Shown here one piece after another: positions 10,301 through 15,018 of a DNA stretch of 15,019 nt. The DNA comes from a bacterium (lineage in GTDB: Bacteria > Planctomycetota > Planctomycetia > Pirellulales > Pirellulaceae): assembly GCA_030432015.1 (NCBI GenBank), contig JAUIHJ010000093.1:1-15019 (forward strand), read 5' to 3'. A program made the position numbers and the translations under genes. The notes beneath the pieces were generated by a model that saw only the letters and a program-made list of their open reading frames with translations, was not told the origin of the DNA and searched no databases. The stretch's first letter is position 1; each line of letters starts with the position of its first letter.

Positions 10301-12235
10301 ATCGCCATTGATTCGGCCAGCAGCAGTTCGCTCGTCGCGGTCTGCCAGGCGGTCAAGAGCCTCATGGAGGGCGGATGTAATCTCGCGGTCGCCGGCGGCG
10401 TCAACGCAATTCTCTCGCCCACCAACACGTTGCTCCTCTGCAAGGCGGGCATGCTTTCACCAGACGGTCGCTGCAAATCGTTCTCTGCCGACGCCGACGG
10501 ATTTGGACGCGGTGAAGGCTGCGGCGTCGTGCTACTTAAGCGACTGCGCGATGCCGAACGGGACGGCGATCGGATTCTGGCGGTGATCCGAGGAACTGCC
10601 ATCTCCCACAACGGCCATAGCGGTGCGTTAACGGCGCCCAGCGGTCGGTCACAGGAACGGCTTCTGAAACAAGCCGTACAGGACGCGGGAATCAATCCGG
10701 CGGACGTGCAGTATCTCGAAGCGCACGGGACCGGAACAGCTTTGGGAGACCCGATCGAACTGCGTGCCGCGGCGGCCGTGTTCGGCAAGGGACGTTCGGC
10801 CGACCAACCGCTGCTCGTCGGATCTGCCAAGGCCAATATCGGACATCTCGAAGCGGCCGGAGGCGTCTCGGGATTGATTAAAGTGGTCCTGGCCATGCAA
10901 AACGACGCAATTCCCCGTCAAATTCATTTCGAACGGCCGAGCCCACACATTCCTTGGAAGCAAATCCGCGCCAAGATCGTGACGGAGGAGACTCCCTGGC
11001 CGGACGCTGAAAAGCGGATCGCCGGCGTGAGTGCGCTGGGGATGAGCGGCACCAATGCGCACGTCATTCTCGAAGGCGGTGCCCAACCGACCCTCCCGCC
11101 GTCCGGCGATCAGGCAGACCGCTCGCACCATCTGATGGTCTTGTCCGCCAAGACGCCAGCGGCCTTGCGAGCGCTGGCGAGCCGGTACCTTCGTTGGCTT
11201 CGCGAGACGGACGACATCAATCTGGCGGACGCCTGCCACACCACGTGCGTCGGACGTCGACACTTGGAACATCGCGCGGCATTGGTGTTGGATTCGACCG
11301 ACACGGCTCAGTCGATGCTGGCGATGCTCGCCGAGGATCAGGACGCCGTGACGATCCAGCGAAGCAAATCGCAGTCCGCGACGAAAGTCGCCTGGCTGTT
11401 CGGAAATTCGGGCCACACTGACCTGGGCGTCGGTCAGGAACTGTACGCGACCGAACCGGTGTTTCGCGCCGCGCTCGACCAATGCGACCGACAGACCGCA
11501 GCCGCGCGTGACGCCTCGCTGCTCGACGCGATGTTCAACGACGACGCGCTATTGGCAGAACCGTACTGGTCGCAGCCGGCCTTACTGGCATTGCAGATCG
11601 CGCTGGCCCAGCTTTGGAAGAGTTGGGGCGTCGAACCCGATGTGGTGTTCGGCTGTGGCGTGGGCCAGTACGCCGCCGCCTCCGCCGCGGGAGTGATGAA
11701 GTGGGAAGACGGCTTCACGATGGCGCTGGAAAAAGCGAAACTCGCCCGGCTGGCTCCAGACGGAACGACGCCGTTCGACGAAGCGGCCCTCGATCAGTTC
11801 GAGCAGATAGCCGACGGCTTCGACTACTTTCCGCCCGACCGCCCGCTGATCTGCAGCCTGACCGGCGCGGTCGTTCCTGTCCATCAGGTCTTGGCGGGCA
11901 ACTACTGGCGACGGCAGTTGAACGGGCCGGTTCAATTTGACGCGAGTTGCGACGCGTTAGGCAAGATGGGGAGCGACGTCCTTGTGGAGTTGGGACCCAA
12001 CGGATCATTGCCGCGTGATGTAATGGACAAGCTATCGTCGTTCAGCCTGACGCCACGGCCGTGTCTGGCGACGGGCGGCGGCGAGTCGCAAGCGATGCTA
12101 CAAATCCTGGGCGAGTTGCATCGTCACGGCGTCACAATCGATTTTCAGGCAGTCGATCGGCCCTGGCCGCGAGCGAAGATAAAGCTGCCAACGTATCCGT
12201 TCCAACGTCAGCGGTACTGGCTGACCGACGCGTGA
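4379..12235 (+). CDS. Modular type I polyketide synthase, KS-AT-DH-KR-ACP followed by a degenerate KS-AT
   Basis: The 2618-residue multidomain enzyme should extend an acyl starter with malonyl units in the cytoplasm. Domain order by residue: docking helix 9-35; KS1 38-458; AT1 573-875; DH 932-1200; KR (structural plus catalytic) 1212-1660; ACP 1715-1793; KS2 1814-2233; AT2 2336-2590. Module 1 has every catalytic residue and no enoylreductase, so it should leave a trans double bond. KS2 and AT2 lack their nucleophiles (Ser1981 in place of Cys; Gly2427 in place of Ser), and the protein ends at the usual post-AT motif LPTYPFQRQRYW with no second ACP and no thioesterase. It starts 3 nt after the loading ligase, and its stop is 17 nt from the end of a convergent gene. 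Expected direct product with a cinnamoyl starter is 5-phenylpenta-2,4-dienoyl-ACP; iteration is possible. The release step is unknown. Confidence 0.96.
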   Translation: MSNTTDNPALSATKQALLRIRELKQQLADAQQLRDESIAVVSMACRFPRSSNSPDAFWESLINGADEVSEIPAERWDLEAYYDSDPETAGKMYARRGAFLDKIDEMDADFFGISPREATWVDPQQRLFLECSWEAIEHAGWASNAMNVDTGVFIGWMHNDYQNEASDSLLALNPYIATGSAGSFLCGRLSYYLGLQGPSLAVDTACSSSLVALHLACQSLRLGECERAIVGGVNVMTSPKTTVLTCKLHALSPQGHSRAFDASADGYLRGEGCGVVALKRLSDAHRDGDPVLAVIRGSAITHNGTSSGLTAPNPDAQQRAIRAALAMARVAPTDVDYLEAHGTGTELGDPLEMQAAAAVLATGRDKQHPLLVGSVKTNIGHLEAAAGMAGLIKVILAIQHDKIPPHLNFEVPNPHIKWDDLAVKIVTESTAWPNPEQRIAGVSAFGMSGTNAHIVVEAPRPAVPSDNGKSSDSVRRDASTDPAARAINLLVLSGKTDEAVQQLAARYADWFAANPHANLSDVCSTAGTGRRHFERRVACAPKSIGDAQRMLAELATGTTPAEVIRGQARLKPVVAWQFTGQGSQYAGMGAELYATQPVFRDVLDRCDQRLREFRGGSLLDVMFKNGTLLNQTTWTQPALFALHIALAKLMSSWGMQPDIVMGHSLGQYSAACVAGMLDWEDGLRLIHERSRLTGSLPAGGAMTAVFAKADIVQQAIAALPDVSVAAYNGSHIVISGRAEAIAAASRAFKEQGIRCKGLTTSHAFHSAMLDPILDEFAAIADTITFQSGQCPLVCNVTGAVMPVDQIPDGRYWRRQLREPVRYDDSVQALTKAGCDIVIELGPQPFLTGMAAACWSGTPSALIPSLRRDVDATEALTQTLARLHTQGVRLDFDALRGARPAQRVALPTYTFQRKRFWGPPIPGGVNVAKNTTHPLLGEKRLLAGVQHEQRYEKWVAPDQPHWLQDHAVFGDIVFPGAAYVEMALAACGGNVALEKLAFEVPLQMHEPASLQSVVRRGGEQETIEIHSMPASTPQWTRNCSATITTAQPRPPASVQRDELEARCDQAIEAAEFYEMFYSLGLQYGPAFQTIESLRFGESDVLARLQLVGDARGYVIPPMVLDGAFQSLAVGLFRDPDSSLFLPVGIERFQSFGPLPEAVWSHAQWRESEGDLRTADITLFDDQGVVLAQIDALKLRAVSRSALRQMVGSGPERLLYAVDWRPERLPEPNTRPGRWLIVSDANLDDGQMASQLMAKGQQCIRVALTAADTTLVPDDARAAVPANEPSAWDKLLGSLGDGPETGLSGVVWLVDPSAPAPDRAARLAQTELHCRGLLGLLHSLRSLKIEWLERGLQLVTQNGAAVTPEDNILPHASQFWGFGRVIGTEHPALRCRVIDVEQLATPSSAVVDLLLTDSRESQIALRSENVFVPRLAPLRVKPDEERVIVDPEGTYLITGGLGMLGRRAAEWLSGHKAGHIVLVSRRAPSESTVAMIEEMEQRGARVHVKLADVGDATSVKQLVAEVKDELPPLRGIIHAAGVLSDGLLAEQSWTSFEKVLAPKVTGAWMLHEQTLDMPLDFFILYSSAASILGSPGQANYAMANAYLDGLAQQRVRDGLPGLSVNWGPWDEGMAATETVTKGLARQGMSPLSSDEAHDVLEHLITSETIQATVLDVDWGRMRQRLPSQAPPILDAVWPDATNAVPGRAVLVEKLRETPESDRRELVVAHVQAELQHILSLPQPPEPETQLAELGLDSLMAVELSTHLQQQVGSEYAIPPTIAFDYPSVDGLADHLLELLKDTVEEEAPIAVQASTTGEAVAIIGLGCRFPGATGIDAYWQVLQQGIDATGEIPADRWDLDSYYDVEPKPGKMYTRRGGYLQDVDQFDANFFGMSPAEARWTDPQHRMLLETTWEAFEDAGISPHQMPDPFVGVFMGLMSTDYAQLHERANHCIDSFQGAGFSHSAGVGRISYLFGFEGPSIAIDSASSSSLVAVCQAVKSLMEGGCNLAVAGGVNAILSPTNTLLLCKAGMLSPDGRCKSFSADADGFGRGEGCGVVLLKRLRDAERDGDRILAVIRGTAISHNGHSGALTAPSGRSQERLLKQAVQDAGINPADVQYLEAHGTGTALGDPIELRAAAAVFGKGRSADQPLLVGSAKANIGHLEAAGGVSGLIKVVLAMQNDAIPRQIHFERPSPHIPWKQIRAKIVTEETPWPDAEKRIAGVSALGMSGTNAHVILEGGAQPTLPPSGDQADRSHHLMVLSAKTPAALRALASRYLRWLRETDDINLADACHTTCVGRRHLEHRAALVLDSTDTAQSMLAMLAEDQDAVTIQRSKSQSATKVAWLFGNSGHTDLGVGQELYATEPVFRAALDQCDRQTAAARDASLLDAMFNDDALLAEPYWSQPALLALQIALAQLWKSWGVEPDVVFGCGVGQYAAASAAGVMKWEDGFTMALEKAKLARLAPDGTTPFDEAALDQFEQIADGFDYFPPDRPLICSLTGAVVPVHQVLAGNYWRRQLNGPVQFDASCDALGKMGSDVLVELGPNGSLPRDVMDKLSSFSLTPRPCLATGGGESQAMLQILGELHRHGVTIDFQAVDRPWPRAKIKLPTYPFQRQRYWLTDA
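4403..4483 (+). other. N-terminal docking/coiled-coil helix of the PKS
   Basis: Residues 9-35, including KQALLRIRELKQQLADAQQ, form a heptad-like helix directly before KS1. Such helices are standard N-terminal docking elements of cis-AT PKS subunits. The partner is probably the acidic helix at the C-terminus of the upstream ligase. Confidence 0.65.
4490..5752 (+). other. PKS domain KS1 (intact ketosynthase)
   Basis: KS1 carries the full Cys-His-His set: Cys206 in DTACSSSLVAL, His341 in EAHGTGT and His381 in NIGHLEAAAG. It should accept the starter from the ligase ACP and carry out decarboxylative condensation with the malonyl unit on the module ACP. Confidence 0.95.
6095..7003 (+). other. PKS domain AT1 (malonyl-type acyltransferase)
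   Basis: AT1 has the N-terminal GQGSQ, the nucleophile Ser664 in GHSLGQYSAA and the specificity motif His-Ala-Phe-His at 762-765. HAFH predicts malonyl-CoA rather than methylmalonyl-CoA, so the chain should be unbranched at this position. The post-AT linker ends with LPTYTFQRKRFW (905-916). Confidence 0.93.
7172..7978 (+). other. PKS domain DH (dehydratase)
   Basis: The double-hotdog dehydratase starts at the HPLLG motif (932). It has catalytic His965 in HAVFGDIVFPG, which matches HxxxGxxxxP, and the second catalytic Asp1120 in LDGAFQSL, which matches DxxxQ. It is predicted to be active, turning the KR-made alcohol into an alkene. Confidence 0.9.
8012..9358 (+). other. PKS domain KR (ketoreductase)
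   Basis: The structural subdomain begins at LLYAVDW (1212). The catalytic part has the NADPH loop TGGLGMLG (1452-1459) and the Ser1581, Tyr1594, Asn1598 catalytic set in YSSAASILGSPGQANYAMAN. The stereochemical position reads Leu-Ser-Asp with Asp1539, which keeps the key Asp of B-type KRs and suggests a D-hydroxy product that DH would turn into a trans alkene. No enoylreductase lies between DH and KR. Confidence 0.92.
9521..9757 (+). other. PKS domain ACP (module 1)
   Basis: This carrier domain has Ser1751 in GLDSLMAVEL as the phosphopantetheine site and ends in a typical AFDYPSVDGLADHLLELL helix. It is the only ACP in this polypeptide and lies between KR and the degenerate KS2, so the finished intermediate must leave from here. 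Confidence 0.94.
9818..11077 (+). other. PKS domain KS2 with active-site Cys replaced by Ser
   Basis: The domain aligns with KS1 over its whole length but reads DSASSSSLVAV where KS1 has DTACSSSLVAL. The nucleophile position is Ser1981 (AGC at 10319-10321). Both histidines are kept, His2116 (EAHGTGT) and His2156 (NIGHLEAAGG), with the same spacing as in KS1 (135 and 40 residues). Normal condensation should not be possible. Decarboxylase activity like the Gln-type loading KS, a structural role, or acyl transfer to Ser remain open. Confidence 0.93.
11384..12148 (+). other. PKS domain AT2, degenerate acyltransferase
   Basis: The fold is recognisable from QPALLALQIALAQLWKSWG and NYWRRQL, but the catalytic features are gone. 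GHSxG has become Gly-Cys-Gly-Val-Gly (Gly2427 at the Ser position, Cys2426 at the His position). GQGSQ is replaced by GNSGH, and about 65 residues of the small subdomain with the HAFH-type motif are missing. It cannot load an extender. The end of the domain runs into the post-AT linker and the stop codon. Confidence 0.9.
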
Positions 12236-12261
12236 GGCGGAGTGGAAACCCGCTAGTCACG
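12231..12261. terminator. Possible bidirectional hairpin between convergent genes
   Basis: The 17-nt gap between the PKS stop and the GTPase stop lies inside an interrupted inverted repeat. CGTGA pairs with TCACG and an inner GCGG pairs with CCGC, with a small bulge. It could end transcription from both sides, but there is no T-run on either strand, so this is weak. Confidence 0.25.
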
Positions 12262-13203
12262 ATGGCGTCGCCTGCCGGCCCCTTTCCGAGCAGCACGGCG
12301 AGTTGCTTTCTTGGCTTGCTTCTGTTCAGCACGCTTGGCGCTGGCGGCCCGTTGCGCGGCGGTCTCCTCGGCAATCATCTCGGGGGTCTCAAACGTGATC
12401 GGTCCGAGCGCACCGGCCCGCAAGTCATTGATGAAGATCCGCGACGTTCGATCGTAGTCGACCACGCCCCCCTTGGCCAAACATCCGCGTCGCTTGCCGA
12501 TCGCGTCCAGCAGTGAGATTTGATCCACAGGAGTCGATTCCAGCGCGTAACGCGCGGCCAAGGCCTCGGGATAACTTTCCAGCAGAAAGCCGGCCACGAA
12601 ATACGCCACATCAGGATACTCCATCGCCGTATCCTTTATGGCGCCCGTCGCGGCAAGTCGGTAGCCGCTGTTTTCATTTTCAACATTTGGCCACAGCACG
12701 CCCGGCGTATCGAGCAAGACGATGCCTTTGCCGATACTAATCTGCTGTTGACTCTTGGTAATGGCCGGCTCGTTTCCGGTCTTGGCGATGCTGCGGCCGG
12801 CCAGAATGTTGATCAACGTCGACTTGCCAACGTTTGGGATGCCAACAATCATCGTGCGAATGGGCCGTCCCAGTCCATGGCGATGCGGCAGCATCTTGTG
12901 GCAAAGATCGGTAAGTCGAGCAATCTTACCGGGCTGTGTCGTGGAGACGGCACGAGCCTTCACGCCGCTTTGCTGCTCCAGGTGCGTTTGCCACTGCTCC
13001 GTGCGACGGGAGTCGGCCAGGTCACTCTTGCTGAGCAATTTAAGGCAGGGTTTCTTGCCGCGCAGCTCGGCCAGCATCGGGTTCTCACTGCTGAATGGAA
13101 TGCGGGCATCCAGGAGTTCAATGAATAGATCCACCTTCGGCAAGGCTTCCCGAATCTGCTGCTGGGCCTTGTGCATGTGCCCCGGAAACCACTGAATTTG
13201 CAT
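12253..13203 (-). CDS. rbgA: RbgA/YlqF-like circularly permuted GTPase (ribosome assembly)
   Basis: The 316-residue protein is a circularly permuted GTPase of the YlqF/RbgA family, which acts late in large-subunit ribosome assembly. It starts with the family-typical MQIQWFPGHMHKA. The G motifs come in permuted order: G4-like SKSD (58-61), G1 GIPNVGKST (121-129), G2 Thr149 and G3 DTPG (165-168). A helical C-terminal domain follows. The tail (about 283-316) is strongly basic and longer than in Bacillus RbgA (about 282 residues), fitting rRNA contact. In G4 the usual Asn of NKxD is Ser58, while Lys and Asp are kept. The start is the ATG at 13203; no strong Shine-Dalgarno is visible. It is convergent with the PKS gene and is a housekeeping gene marking the right boundary of the biosynthetic cluster. 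Confidence 0.93.
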   Translation of the reverse strand: MQIQWFPGHMHKAQQQIREALPKVDLFIELLDARIPFSSENPMLAELRGKKPCLKLLSKSDLADSRRTEQWQTHLEQQSGVKARAVSTTQPGKIARLTDLCHKMLPHRHGLGRPIRTMIVGIPNVGKSTLINILAGRSIAKTGNEPAITKSQQQISIGKGIVLLDTPGVLWPNVENENSGYRLAATGAIKDTAMEYPDVAYFVAGFLLESYPEALAARYALESTPVDQISLLDAIGKRRGCLAKGGVVDYDRTSRIFINDLRAGALGPITFETPEMIAEETAAQRAASAKRAEQKQAKKATRRAARKGAGRRRHRD

Positions 13204-13603
13204 ACTGAGTCACTTTCGCATTGAGTCCGGTCGCCCCTTTTCAAGAAGTGACTGCACCAACCAGCCTGGTCGATGCCGCAAGTCACACGGGACACAAAGG
13301 TGCTTTGAGACGAATGCGATTATATCGAAAGCGGCCGTGCGGCGAATCGGGGCAGGTACGTACGACCGGAGTCGAGGCGCTGCGAATTGCGTGAATCCGC
13401 TGCGACGTGGCAGCACGCCAACCCCTGGGACTCGCACGCAAGGCGAATCAAGGACAGGCCTTCGGCATGACGAAAGACACGCCTGAATAAGAAACATCGC
13501 CAGCGAGTGAATGGGCGACAACTTGAGGATTCACTCGCTGGCGCGTCGAAGTGCAATGCAAGAAGCTGTCGCGACAACATTGGACGACAGCTCGCGTCGC
13601 GAA
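13204..13603. other. Intergenic region between rbgA and the EF-hand gene
   Basis: These 400 nt hold no gene I can support. The frames that stay open have a composition unlike a protein and overlap a strong hairpin at 13498-13543, the only clear element. The rbgA promoter must lie in the part next to 13203, but I see no convincing -35/-10 pair. Confidence 0.6.
13498..13543 (-). terminator. Perfect 15-bp inverted repeat, probable terminator of the EF-hand gene
   Basis: CGCCAGCGAGTGAAT (13498-13512) is exactly complementary to ATTCACTCGCTGGCG (13529-13543), with a 16-nt loop. It begins about 60 nt beyond the stop of the EF-hand gene in its direction of transcription. On the minus strand the stem is followed by GATGTTTCTTATTC, a loosely T-rich tail. 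This fits an intrinsic terminator, though the tail is imperfect and the loop is long; a mobile-element end or protein-binding site is possible. Confidence 0.6.
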
Positions 13604-14626
13604 CTACTCGCTGGGACGTGCCGGCCGTTGGGGGCGGCCCTCACGGTCGCCGTCCGGTCCGCCGGGCCCACGTCGCTCGCCGTCGCCAGGACCGCGCCCC
13701 CGCGGACCGCCAGGTCGGCCAGGTCCGCCCCGCTCGCGGGCTCGCCGCCCGACCTCTTCCGCAAATGCTCGCAACTCTTCCCGGTCGAGCTTGCCGTCAC
13801 GGTCCTTGTCAAAACGCATCGCCATGGATACCAATTGCTCCGGACTGGGCGGGCCACCAAAGCCCGGGCCGCCACCCCCTGGACGACCAGGCCCTGGGCC
13901 GAACCGTCCGGCTGGACCGCGCGGTCCACCTGCGTCGGGGCCGCGATTTCCTGAGCCAGGCCCGTCAGATCGGCCGGGATCGTCGCGTCGGCCATCGGGG
14001 CGCCCACGCCCCGGCCCATCCCCTTCGCGACGCGGGTCGCCACGCCGCTCACCGTCCGGTCGCTCTCGGTCTCGACCATCGGGGCGTCCATCCCCTCGTG
14101 GATCACGGCGATCATGATCGGGGCGAACTTGATCGCGCATCTTGCTTAACTCGGGTCGAGCGTCATCTCGTCGAGCGTCATCTCGCCGAGCGTCTGGCCG
14201 TGGTCCATCCGGTCGGGGGCCATCGCGACGCGACCGGTCACCATCAGGACGCGGACGATCAGGACGTCGATTGTCTGGACCGCGCGCATCATGTCGCGGT
14301 GCGTCCGGACCGCGTTCACGTCCCGTCGGTCCACCCATCGGATGCAATTCATCCGCGCTGATCCTCCCATCACCGTTGCGATCGAGTTTCTTGAGTGCTG
14401 CTGCGGCGCCATTAATCTCGTCGGCCGATAACTGCCGGTCGTGATTCGCGTCGAGCACTTCCAGTAATGGATTGCGCGGCCCGTCACGTTGAGGGCCGTC
14501 AGGACCAGGTCCACGACGCGGCGGCCCGTCAGGACCGCCACGCCCGCCTGGCGGCTGAGCGAACGAAAAGGTTGTTACGAAAACCATGGCCGAGATGGCA
14601 ATGATCATTGAGAGGGTCTTGGTCAT
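13604..14626 (-). CDS. Secreted EF-hand protein with Gly/Asp/Arg/Pro-rich low-complexity body
   Basis: The 340-residue protein begins with a Sec signal peptide (residues 1-23, cleavage likely after FSFA before QPP). It has three canonical 12-residue calcium-binding loops: D59-E70 (DANHDRQLSADE), D82-E93 (DRNGDGRISADE) and D273-E284 (DKDRDGKLDREE). The first two form a pair; the third lies alone near the C-terminus. Between and after them is a highly charged, disordered-looking region dominated by Arg, Asp, Pro and Gly (about 100-260 and 296-340). Such EF-hand proteins are common in planctomycetes; their exact role is unknown, presumably calcium binding in the periplasm or outside the cell. 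The start is the ATG at 14626, backed by a GAGGA Shine-Dalgarno 8 nt upstream. Long open frames on the opposite strand here are by-products of the skewed composition. Confidence 0.88.
   Translation of the reverse strand: MTKTLSMIIAISAMVFVTTFSFAQPPGGRGGPDGPPRRGPGPDGPQRDGPRNPLLEVLDANHDRQLSADEINGAAAALKKLDRNGDGRISADELHPMGGPTGRERGPDAPRHDARGPDNRRPDRPRPDGDRSRRDGPRPDGPRPDARRDDARRDDARPELSKMRDQVRPDHDRRDPRGDGRPDGRDRERPDGERRGDPRREGDGPGRGRPDGRRDDPGRSDGPGSGNRGPDAGGPRGPAGRFGPGPGRPGGGGPGFGGPPSPEQLVSMAMRFDKDRDGKLDREELRAFAEEVGRRARERGGPGRPGGPRGRGPGDGERRGPGGPDGDREGRPQRPARPSE
14156..14200 (-). repeat. 15-bp tandem repeat inside the EF-hand gene
   Basis: Two identical 15-bp units (14156-14170 and 14171-14185) are followed by a diverged third (14186-14200). 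On the coding strand they encode repeated Arg-Asp-Asp-Ala-Arg units (residues about 143-157). The repeat keeps the frame and probably arose by slippage, which may be how the low-complexity region grows and shrinks. Confidence 0.8.
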
Positions 14627-14634
14627 CGGTAGCG

Positions 14635-14639
14635 TCCTC
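14635..14639 (-). promoter_or_regulatory. Shine-Dalgarno site of the EF-hand gene
   Basis: The minus strand reads GAGGA 8 nt before the ATG at 14626. It is the clearest ribosome-binding site in the window and fixes this start. The upstream stretch about 14641-14690 is AT-rich compared with its surroundings and is the likely promoter location, but no good -35/-10 match is seen. Confidence 0.6.
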
Positions 14640-14793
14640 GAGGTCTGTTACCTGTTACATAAATAACGTTGCTTAAGTCAGTAAACCGTTCACGGGCAGG
14701 GGTGCCCCCTACTTCGGCGCCCTGCTTCGGCCAAAAACGACCTGCGTTGCGTCTGGCATCGTCGCCGAACAATGCATCTGCTTCGCGTCGACT

Positions 14794-15018
14794 CTACTTG
14801 CCTCCCCTGGCTCGCTTTCGAGCTCGGATCGCTTGTTCGTCGGTTTCCGGGATCTCTGACTCCCACTCAATCCCCACTCCAATCCCCAGCCGAACATGCG
14901 AATCATGCGTCGTGGTCGGTTGCGGATAGGTTTTCACGAACGGTTGCAGTTCGGTTGCCAAGTCCCCCAGGTCGTCGGTCGTGAACTGCTTGCGGACCGC
15001 ACCTGAGAAGCCGAATTG
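14794..15018 (-). CDS. Unidentified protein, C-terminal end only (5' end outside window)
   Basis: A minus-strand frame is open from the right edge to a TAG at 14794-14796 and gives 74 residues. It has no start in the window, so it must be the end of a longer gene. The sequence reads like a real protein: it begins near QFGFSGAVRKQFTTDDLGDL, continues through HVRLGIGVGIEWESEIPETD, and ends in a basic ARKRARGGK tail. Third codon positions are mostly G or C. I do not recognise the family and assign no function. A plus-strand alternative over the same bases is Arg/Ser/Cys-rich and less protein-like. Confidence 0.55.
   Translation of the reverse strand, partial: QFGFSGAVRKQFTTDDLGDLATELQPFVKTYPQPTTTHDSHVRLGIGVGIEWESEIPETDEQAIRARKRARGGK

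Noticed and set aside
12061..12516. 151-codon plus-strand frame spanning the PKS end and the rbgA 3' end
   Set aside because: It overlaps two well-supported genes and has no family features.
13210..13521. 103-codon minus-strand frame upstream of rbgA
   Set aside because: It begins inside the strong hairpin, has no ribosome-binding site, and its sequence is not protein-like.
13507..14361. 284-codon plus-strand open frame over the EF-hand gene
   Set aside because: The composition is extreme Arg/His/Asp with no domain; the opposite strand has a signal peptide, EF-hands and a Shine-Dalgarno site.
14698..14714. Short GGGCA/TGCCC hairpin near 14700
   Set aside because: The stem is only 5 bp with no T-run and no conserved context; it is likely chance in GC-rich DNA.
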